A stretch of 43,425 nt of DNA from Lachnospiraceae bacterium (GTDB lineage Bacteria; Bacillota; Clostridia; Lachnospirales; Lachnospiraceae): contig JAFPZU010000096.1 in assembly GCA_017417105.1 (NCBI GenBank), positions 1 through 43,425 of the forward strand. The letters run 5' to 3'. A program made the position numbers and the translations under genes. Shown here piece after piece: positions 27,407 through 34,900 of this stretch. The notes under the pieces are model-generated. The model had not been told where the DNA came from. It saw only the letters and a program-made list of their open reading frames with translations, and ran no database searches. Positions within the stretch are counted from its first letter, which is position 1; the number at the start of each line of letters is the position of its first letter.

Positions 27407-27713
27407 CTCGACGCACTAAGGTTCAGCTAAAATGCTCGATAAATCTCGCATTTCTTAACGCTGAACCTAAGGAACTGTTGCAAAATAACTTGATCATTTG
27501 TCTCGTTCAAACGTCCATCTGCTTCTTCAGAAAGCCTCGGCGTAGCCCGCTACGCCTACGTTTTCTTCATCGCATATGAACGCTTGACCTTCGCCAACTG
27601 TTCAAGTTATTTATGAACAGTTCCTAAGTGCTTACGGGAAGTGGATTTTGTCTTCGCTAAAAGCGGCGCCAAATTCCCTCACATACAACATATCTGTCTT
27701 GGCACATACTCTG
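27407..27713. repeat. Composite element R3, copy 2, split by a MITE-like insertion
   Basis: Positions 27407-27471 and 27629-27713 together match 5802-5951 with 4 mismatches in 150. Between them lies an extra 157 nt (the 152-nt element plus one CTAAG). The left 19-bp arm present in copy 1 is absent here. The 46-nt palindromic segment (27421-27466) again has CTAAG on both sides. No gene is seen in the 27390-27762 gap. Confidence 0.85.
27472..27623. mobile_element. 152-bp MITE-like element, type M (copy B), inserted in R3
   Basis: The ends GAACTGTT and AACAGTTC are perfect inverses, and the match extends to 20 of 23 bases. The element is flanked by direct CTAAG copies (27467-27471, 27624-27628). 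The uninterrupted R3 copy near 5862-5866 has a single CTAAG at this point, so the empty site is visible in the same window. The centre is a 7-bp hairpin GGCGTAG-CCCG-CTACGCC. It encodes no transposase. Confidence 0.8.
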
Positions 27714-27750
27714 CGCTGAATTGCAAGTGTGAAAAAGCGGCGGGAGATGC

Positions 27751-27756
27751 TATAAT
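27751..27756 (+). promoter_or_regulatory. TATAAT -10 box directly ahead of the flippase/kinase gene
   Basis: A perfect TATAAT ends 6 nt before ATG 27763. At the 17-nt distance the -35 region is poor (TGTGAA); TTGCAA at 27721 is 24 nt away. If it is used, transcription starts at or next to the ATG. Confidence 0.4.
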
Positions 27757-27762
27757 CCTCAC

Positions 27763-29655
27763 ATGAGCGTTTTTTTGTTTATCATTTCCATAATACTGAT
27801 CATTGCGGGACATATGGTGAAGTCCTTGAGGCAGAAGCAGTTTGCGGATTTCTATGAGGACGTTAAGCTTCCCGTTTTCAACGAGGCGCTGGCGGCGGGG
27901 TATATCTTAAACCTTGCCGTGCCTTTCAGACTGGGGGATCTTCTAAGGGCAGTTATTCTCGGACGGAGGATGAAGAACGGATTCTCCTTTGCCTTTGCAA
28001 CGGTTGTGGTGGACAGGATACTGGATGTCATAGTCGTGGGGTTTATTTATCTGATCCTTTATTTTTTAAGCCCTGCGGTATCTTTGGATGCCGGGCAGTC
28101 GGCTTTATTCTATGTGCTTCTTTCGGCTGTATCGATCGCTCTTATTGCAATAGTAACATGCGCAAGAGTTAAGGTTAAGAAGATAATCCGGCTCTTTACC
28201 GGGATATTCAACGAAAAGATAGAGCTTACGCTTATGTTCTTTTTCTGGTCGGTTATCACCGCTTTCAGGGATATCGCCATAAGGAGCAATAAGAAAAAGC
28301 TGATCCTTCTTACGACTTTGATGTGGGGGCTTTACACCGCCTCTTATTATGTGATCGCCCTTTCCATCACGATGATGGGAGGAGAGGCGACACTTATGGG
28401 AGTCTTTTCGTATTTATTCTCAAGCTCCAGCATAGATAAGGGGAATCTCTCGGGCGGATATACGGATAAGGTTATGATAGTATATCTGGCGCTGTCCGCT
28501 ACGCTGTTATTTGTTATCGGAGTCATATCATCCGTTAAGAACAGGGGCGGAGAGCAGGATATAGCTTCAGAGAAGACCATGATGCTCCTGCCTCAGGTCC
28601 ACGAGTCGGACAGGAGAAGCTTTCTTGAAAACTATTTCGAAGGAGACAGACATGCCTATGTCAGAGGCTATCTTGAGGCGAATAATGACATTCAGATAAT
28701 AAGTGATTATTCCGCGGGATCCAACGCGACGACGCTCCTTGCGATAAAGGATGACAGGACCATATTCAGGAAGTATGTGGTTGGAGCGGATGCGGGGAAG
28801 CTTCATGACCAGGTGGAATGGATACAGGGCTTTTGCAGCGTGCTTCCGCTGCCTGAGATCATTTTTGAAAAAAGGGATGAGGGAATGACGCTCTACGACA
28901 TGCCTGCCGTTACCGGAGCGTCGGGTTTTTTTGAATTCATACATACCAATCCTGTTGAGAAGTCTTTTAAGATAATAAGGCATGTCTTTGATGATCTTGA
29001 TAATAACCTCTACAGCAGGGAAGAGGGAACCGCCGATCCTGATATCATAGAAAAATACATAGAAAAAAAGATACTTAAGAATATAAAGCTTATTGAAGAA
29101 AATCACAGATTCGCTGATCTGATAAGATATGAAGAAGTTGTAGTAAACGGAAAAACGGTGAAAGGCTTTCCGTCTCTTAAAAAAGCCATGTCGAAAGAGA
29201 AGCTTAAGGAGATCTTTTCTTCCGACAGGGTGTCCCCGATACACGGGGATGTCACGGTTGAGAATATAATCGTAACTCCGGGAGCGGACAAAGGGCGCGG
29301 ATATTACCTTATCGATCCTAATACCGGGAATATTCTTGACAGCAGGTTCATTGACTACGCAAAGCTGCTTCAGTCGCTGCACGGGGGATATGAGTTCCTG
29401 ATGAGAACCGAAAGATGCAGCATTTCAGGAAACGAGATAAAGTTCATGGCGGGGGCATCAAGGTCCTACAGAGACCTTTACAAGGAATACAGCAGCATGC
29501 TGAAGGAAAGATTTTCCGAGAGTGAGCTTAAGAGTATTTATTATCATGAGATCGCAAACTGGCTTAGACTCATGCCCTACAAGCTGGAGCATGACGAGGC
29601 AAAAGCACCGGTCTTTCTGGCGGGGATGCTGCTTGTTGCTGACGGGATTATATAA
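27763..29655 (+). CDS. Flippase-like (LPG_synthase_TM/UPF0104) membrane protein fused to an APH/LicA-type kinase-like domain
   Basis: The 630-residue protein has an N-terminal membrane half (1-260) resembling the AglD/MprF-type flippase domain, with the typical NLAVPFRLGDLLRAVILG signature near residue 50, VVVDRILDVIVVG, and a helix with TLMWGLYTASYYVIAL. The cytosolic C-terminal half (about 280-630) looks like an aminoglycoside/choline kinase fold: HGD at 494-496 (SPIHGDVTVENI), Asn501, and Asp518 in YLIDPNTGN, the expected catalytic base, metal-binding Asn and DFG-like Asp. An N-lobe-like segment precedes it (TLLAIKDDRTIFRKYV). It lacks the MprF aminoacyl-transferase domain. I infer phosphorylation of a small or lipid-linked substrate beside a membrane translocator; the substrate is unknown. 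No Shine-Dalgarno is seen at ATG 27763. Confidence 0.72.
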   Translation: MSVFLFIISIILIIAGHMVKSLRQKQFADFYEDVKLPVFNEALAAGYILNLAVPFRLGDLLRAVILGRRMKNGFSFAFATVVVDRILDVIVVGFIYLILYFLSPAVSLDAGQSALFYVLLSAVSIALIAIVTCARVKVKKIIRLFTGIFNEKIELTLMFFFWSVITAFRDIAIRSNKKKLILLTTLMWGLYTASYYVIALSITMMGGEATLMGVFSYLFSSSSIDKGNLSGGYTDKVMIVYLALSATLLFVIGVISSVKNRGGEQDIASEKTMMLLPQVHESDRRSFLENYFEGDRHAYVRGYLEANNDIQIISDYSAGSNATTLLAIKDDRTIFRKYVVGADAGKLHDQVEWIQGFCSVLPLPEIIFEKRDEGMTLYDMPAVTGASGFFEFIHTNPVEKSFKIIRHVFDDLDNNLYSREEGTADPDIIEKYIEKKILKNIKLIEENHRFADLIRYEEVVVNGKTVKGFPSLKKAMSKEKLKEIFSSDRVSPIHGDVTVENIIVTPGADKGRGYYLIDPNTGNILDSRFIDYAKLLQSLHGGYEFLMRTERCSISGNEIKFMAGASRSYRDLYKEYSSMLKERFSESELKSIYYHEIANWLRLMPYKLEHDEAKAPVFLAGMLLVADGII

Positions 29656-29661
29656 TATAAT
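29633..29661 (+). promoter_or_regulatory. Promoter of the 52-residue small gene
   Basis: TTGTTG (29633-29638) and TATAAT (29656-29661) are spaced 17 nt. A second overlapping TATAAT lies at 29651. The -10 region covers the stop codon of the upstream gene. Confidence 0.6.
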
Positions 29662-29708
29662 GTTTACGCATGATTTGTTTCGGGGGCAAATTTGTCGGAG
29701 GTGATGAT

Positions 29709-29867
29709 ATGATCAGAACAGTGGAGGATATAGAAGAAATGAACAGCAGTGAATTAATAGAGAAGCTGGCTAAAGAAACCAGAACCTGGGAGATAAGAAA
29801 AATACTTGAGGAATGCAAGGATCTTGAAGAGGCGAAAAAGAGAGTAGATGAACTTATAGAAGATTAA
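29709..29867 (+). CDS. Small acidic helical protein of unknown function (52 residues)
   Basis: ATG 29709 sits behind a very strong RBS (CGGAGGTGATGAT). The product is predicted wholly helical and charged, with Glu/Lys/Leu-rich stretches (MNSSELIEKLAKE, EIRKILEECKDLEEAKKR), one Cys and no signal peptide or membrane helix. It has its own promoter and a strong terminator, which argues for a real single-gene transcript. I do not recognise the family. An earlier in-frame ATG at 29670 lacks an RBS. Confidence 0.75.
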   Translation: MIRTVEDIEEMNSSELIEKLAKETRTWEIRKILEECKDLEEAKKRVDELIED

Positions 29868-29908
29868 AGAAATAGCCGGATTATCCGTTAAATAAATAAA
29901 ACCGTGTA

Positions 29909-29951
29909 AAACAGGTCAAAATCAGTGTGATTTTGATCTGTTTGTTTTTTT
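29909..29951 (+). terminator. Strong rho-independent terminator of the small gene
   Basis: A 16-bp stem with one G-T pair (29909-29924 with 29928-29943), a 3-nt loop GTG and the tail GTTTTTTT. Confidence 0.9.
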
Positions 29952-29958
29952 GGGGTTA

Positions 29959-30064
29959 TTATACTCGCGAACGAAATTAACTGCCGATTTAAAAAGCTGT
30001 TCCGCGGTATATGCGGTTAACCTGAATTCGTGCCTTCGGCACTCATTAACGTTAACCAGTATAT
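29959..30064 (-). repeat. 106-bp interspersed repeat R2, copy B (inverted)
   Basis: This is the reverse complement of 21747-21852 with about three mismatches. It lies between the small-gene terminator and the RND operon promoter. The rest of the 29868-30202 gap holds only the terminator and promoter. Confidence 0.82.
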
Positions 30065-30110
30065 ACATACGCGGGACGCAGGAAGACGGATACAACCAAA
30101 GATCCTTGTA

Positions 30111-30139
30111 TTGACTTGAAATCAGCGGTTTAGTATACT
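30111..30139 (+). promoter_or_regulatory. Promoter of the RND efflux operon
   Basis: TTGACT (30111-30116) and TATACT (30134-30139) are spaced 17 nt, five of six matches in each box. Transcription would start near 30146, about 57 nt ahead of the first start codon. Confidence 0.7.
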
Positions 30140-30202
30140 CGTGAGTTGGTATTTTTTTTGCTGGCATTTTGTGATTTAGTTGAAGATAAAGGAGCCGGAA
30201 AG

Positions 30203-31918
30203 TTGAAGAGAAAAGCTTTATTTAAGATAAGAACGGCTGCAGCCTGCCTGGCATTGTCAGCTGTCTTTCTGAGCGGATGCACATTTCCATTCGGGCAGCA
30301 GACCGAGATTGAAGAGGAAGAGGATAACAGCATAAACGTTGAAGTTTCAAACCCTGTGATAAAGGATGTTTCCAACCGGTCAAATTTTTCCGCAACAGTC
30401 GTTGCAGAGAGTGAGGTAAGGGTCATTCCGCTTGTGACAGGCGAGGTGATCGAAAAAAACTATGAGGTTGGCGATCACGTAAATGAAGGAGATCTGCTTT
30501 TTAAGATAGATGATGAACCATACCAGATCGCGGTGAAGCGTGCAGAGGCTTCGGTTACCTCGGCGCAGGCGGGGCTGACCTCGGCTCAGGCAAGTCTCAA
30601 TAAATCTGAAGCGGATGCCAATACCACAAGAGCTCAGGCTATACAGAATGTAGGAGAGATACCCTATAACGAGCAGAGGAAGGATTACAACGTAGACAGC
30701 GCATACGTCGCGAAGAGGCAGGCAAATAACGCGCTTAAGAATGCAGGGGATGATGTGGATCTCGCGAAGCATTCCCTGGATGACCTGAGGGATGCAAGGG
30801 ATGCGGCGGAATCAGCGATGAACAGCGCAAAGGCTGCTTACGAGGCCGCTGATGAGGAGACCAGATCAGCGAAATATGATCTGTACCAGTCGGCAAAGAA
30901 GGCCTATGAGACGGCCGACAGCAACGTCGAAACGGCAAAGACAAATCTGGATAAGCTGAGAAGACAGGAAGACAACGCGGAGATGAACTATGTGCTGAAC
31001 GGGGAGTCCTATAGTCTGGCAGAGGTTGACAGGTATAATTATAACACCTATGGAAAAGCAACTACCATTTATGGCTCCTATGCGTCGGCTGTGGGAGCTG
31101 ATTCCAGCGTGACATCCTCAAAGGCGAACGTAACGAGCAGCGCGGCAAATGTAAAATCCGCACAGGCAGGGCTTGAGGACGCCCAGCTTAATCTTGAGCA
31201 TACGAGTGTTAAAGCACCTGTTTCCGGGATCATTACTGCCATCAATGTGACCGAGCATAATATGGCGACACAGCAGGAGGCGTCATATGTTATCCAGAGC
31301 GACGAGCCCTGCAAGGTCGTTTTTTACGTAGCGGAGGAGACGGCGAAGAGCATAAGGCCTGGTACAGAGTCCGTCGTTACAAAGAACGGGACAGAATATA
31401 CTGCAAAGATAATCACAGTGTATGATACGATAGACAGCAGCACCGGACTCTTTAAGGTAGAGGCGAGCGTAGTCGGACAGGGGGCGGAAAACCTGATAGC
31501 AGGTTCAAGTGTTTCGATAGAGACCATAACGAGAAGATCTGACCGGACGCTTACGGTGCCTATTGATTCTGTTTATTATGACGGAGACAAGGCTTATCTC
31601 TATGTAGCTGAAGGGGGCAGGGCAAAGAAGGTATATGTGACTACCGGTCTTTCCGACGATCTTTCGCTTGAAATAACGGAGGGGATAGGACCTGAGGATA
31701 AGGTCATTGTCACCTGGAACGGAAGCATGCGGGACGGCTCAGAGCTTAATATAAAGGATGCATCCGGGAGCAGTGGGGAATCCGGAGAGCCCTCGGGCGG
31801 TGCCACGCCATCTGACGAGAGCCGGAAGGGAAATGATGCGGAGGCGGACAGCAAGGTAATGGAGCCGGTGACAGAAGGCAGCAGTGACTATTCTGCAGGC
31901 GCAGGAGATATAGAATGA
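30203..31918 (+). CDS. RND efflux periplasmic-adaptor-type lipoprotein (HlyD/AcrA family)
   Basis: This is the adaptor subunit of an RND exporter. From TTG 30203 (RBS AAAGGAGCCGGAAAG) the protein has 571 residues. It starts with a lipoprotein signal peptide whose lipobox is LSGC with Cys26, so it should be anchored outside the membrane. A split biotinyl-lipoyl-like domain (VIPLVTGEVIEKNYEVGDHV, then HTSVKAPVSGIITAINV) encloses a long Ala/Ser-rich coiled-coil hairpin (about 110-330). Beta-barrel and membrane-proximal domains follow, then a Ser/Gly/Glu-rich tail. Gram-positives have no outer-membrane channel, so it probably works only with the permease. It overlaps the permease gene by 4 nt (ATGA), indicating coupled translation. 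Confidence 0.9.
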   Translation: MKRKALFKIRTAAACLALSAVFLSGCTFPFGQQTEIEEEEDNSINVEVSNPVIKDVSNRSNFSATVVAESEVRVIPLVTGEVIEKNYEVGDHVNEGDLLFKIDDEPYQIAVKRAEASVTSAQAGLTSAQASLNKSEADANTTRAQAIQNVGEIPYNEQRKDYNVDSAYVAKRQANNALKNAGDDVDLAKHSLDDLRDARDAAESAMNSAKAAYEAADEETRSAKYDLYQSAKKAYETADSNVETAKTNLDKLRRQEDNAEMNYVLNGESYSLAEVDRYNYNTYGKATTIYGSYASAVGADSSVTSSKANVTSSAANVKSAQAGLEDAQLNLEHTSVKAPVSGIITAINVTEHNMATQQEASYVIQSDEPCKVVFYVAEETAKSIRPGTESVVTKNGTEYTAKIITVYDTIDSSTGLFKVEASVVGQGAENLIAGSSVSIETITRRSDRTLTVPIDSVYYDGDKAYLYVAEGGRAKKVYVTTGLSDDLSLEITEGIGPEDKVIVTWNGSMRDGSELNIKDASGSSGESGEPSGGATPSDESRKGNDAEADSKVMEPVTEGSSDYSAGAGDIE

Positions 31919-34900
31919 AGGGATTTGTAAAAGCGTCCATAAGCAGACCTGTCACCGTACTGATGTGCGTCATTGCCCTGGCGGTGTTCTTTGTGACGGC
32001 AATAACAAAGATCACGCTTCAGCTGGAGCCTGATATGTCGCTGCCCATGATGGTGATCATAACTCCCTATCCGGGAGCCGCTCCTGAAGAAGTGGATAAA
32101 CTGGTTTCAGACAAGATCTGCAATGCCTGTGAAGCCCTGAGCGGAATAAAGACAATTTCCAGTGAGGCAAGCGAGGGGATGTCCCAGGTGATGCTCCAGT
32201 ATAACTATGGCATCAATATGGACAACGCCTACAATGACCTCAGGGAAAAGATAGACCAGGAGAAGTCGGAACTTCCGAGTGATGCCAGGAATTCAACCAT
32301 CTATGAGATGGAGACCAGTTATTATGATGACATAACGCTGTCTATCACCGGTGCAACGGATAATGTGGATGTCGGAAACGAGGTCAATGACAATGTGGTG
32401 CCGGAGCTGAAGAAGGTCAGCTCTGTGGCACAGATAACCGTGACCGGTGCGGAGGATAAGTATATCAGGATCAGGGTAATACCGGAGTATATGAGCCAGT
32501 ATGGACTGAGTCTCCAGGGATTGGCCTCGGCTATAGCAGCTGCAAACTATTCAACCCCTGCAGGTACGGCAACCTATGGAGATCAGGCCGTGAACCTGTC
32601 TTCGGAGGTTAAATACGATACCGTTCCCGAGCTTGAAAAGGTGCCTGTTACTACATCAAAAGGTCAGACGATATACCTGAATGATGTGGCAAGTGTAAGC
32701 TATGCCCTGTCCGATAAGACCCAGCTTTCCAGATATAAGGGAAGTGAGAATGTAAGCGTCGGGATCAAAAGGAAGCAATCTGTCTCCCCCGTAACTCTTT
32801 CAAACGATGTTAAGCCTGAGCTTGAAAGGATAATGAGGAATAACCCGAACCTTATGATAGAGGTGGAAGATGATTCCGCCGATGAAATAATCGATTCGCT
32901 GAAGGGGGTTGCAAAGACCATGCTGCAGGCGGTAATGCTCGCCATGCTCATTATATTTATCTTCTTTGGTGACATCAAGGGCTCTCTCATCGTAGGAAGC
33001 ACCATGCCCATATCAATAATGGCGGCGATCGTTTGCATGCAGGCGGCGGGGATATCTCTTAATATCATCACCATGGCTGCTCTTATCATAGCGATAGGAA
33101 TGATGACCGACAATGCGGTCGTGGTAATAGAGATGTGCTTCAGAAGGCACCAGGCGGGACTTTCCTTTAAGGATGCCGCCTATGAGGGGACGGCCATAGT
33201 CATAAACTCTGTGGTGGGCTCGACCATAACGACTCTTGTTGTGTATTTCCCGCTTGCCATGATGCAGGGACTTATGGCACAGATGTTCAAGCCGCTGGCG
33301 TCTACCATAATCTTCTCGCTGACAGCGTCACTCATATCAGCGCTGCTTCTCATACCCATATGCTTTGCTACCTATAAGCCGGTGGAGCATAAAGAAATAC
33401 TTACCAACCGCGTGCTGAAGTGGCTTTCGAAAAGATACAGGAGGGTTTTAAGGTTTGCTCTTAAGTGGAAGAAGAGTGTCTTTTTTGCGGCTATAGCCAT
33501 GCTGATATTTACGCTGTTCCTTGCCACCTTCATAAAGACAGACCTTTACAGCGGAACCGATGAAGGAAATATAAGCATATCCATGACCTTCAGACCTAAC
33601 CTTGATCTTGAGACAATGGATGTTGCCGTAAGACAGGTTGAGGATTTCGTTGCAGGAAGCGAATACATTGAGAACTATAACAGCAGTGTATCAAGAACGG
33701 GCTCCAGTGCATCCGTAACGGCGCATAAGAAGAAGGATGTCGATATCCCAACCCAGGATATAATAGATGACTGGAATGTAAAGCTGAAGGATATTTCTCC
33801 TATATGCCAGGTACAGGTATCCACCCCGTCGTATGGCATAGCATCCAGCAAAGACAGTACTGAATATGATATTACCGCTAATGATCTGGATAAGCTGAGA
33901 GAAGCCTCAAATGAGCTTGTAGAGAAGATCGAGGCAACCCCCGGGGTTTTGTACGCCACATCAACCTTCAAGGACTCCGGTGCAAAGGCAAAGGTGGTTA
34001 TAGATCCGGTGCTTGCTTCGGCAAAGGGCTTCACGGCGCAGCAGCTCTCAAACCTTGTATATATCAACATGTCGGGAACCAAGGCCACGGATGTGACCAT
34101 AGACAATATCAAGTATGAGGTAAGGGTTGAGTATCCTGACGGGTATTATGAAACGATCCCCGATGTGGAGAGCATGAGCTTTGTTAATTCAAGTGGTGTC
34201 AGCGTCCCTCTTACCGAAATGGCAAGGATATCCTTCGAATCAGCTCCAATGACGGTAAGCAGGCAGGACGGAAGATATATAGACAAGATAACGGCTACGA
34301 TGGGATCGGCGAGACACGATGAGGTCACCGGGGTTCTTGATAAGCTGGTGAATGATTTTATCGAGGAGAATGATGATCTGACTTATCAGGAGAACATGAT
34401 GGAGCGTATGATGAACGTAGAGTTCGCAGGGATCCTGGAAGCAATACTTATAGCTGTTTTCCTTGTGTTCTTCGTGCTGGCTGTCCAGTTTGAGTCAGTG
34501 GTTGTAGGTATGCTGATAATGCTCTGCGTTCCTTTTGCCGGAATAGGATCCATACTGTTTCTTCTTGGGCTTGGGATCAAGCTTGACATGCCCTCTGCCT
34601 TTGGGGTGCTTATGCTTGCGGGAATCGTGGTCAATAACGGAATCATCCTCATAGACATGACAATGCAGAATCAGAAGGCCGGAATGGATACGGTTGAGGC
34701 TTTGGTTGACGCAGGAAGCGGAAGACTGCGGCCCATACTTATGACAACACTGACCACGGTAATAGCCATGGTACCTGTGGCTCTTGGATGGTCGGAGGAT
34801 GCCATGGCCATGCAGGGAATGGCTGCTGTTATTGTTGGAGGGCTTACGGCATCTACTGTACTGACACTTGTCCTGCTGCCTACCTTCTACCTGCTGCTTG

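Noticed and set aside
27379-27579. A 66-codon + strand frame running from the pnp end into the repeat region
   Set aside because: It is made of R3 and MITE sequence and has no RBS.
28567-29382. A 271-codon minus-strand open frame opposite the kinase-like domain
   Set aside because: It lies fully inside a conserved + strand domain and its product has no recognisable features.
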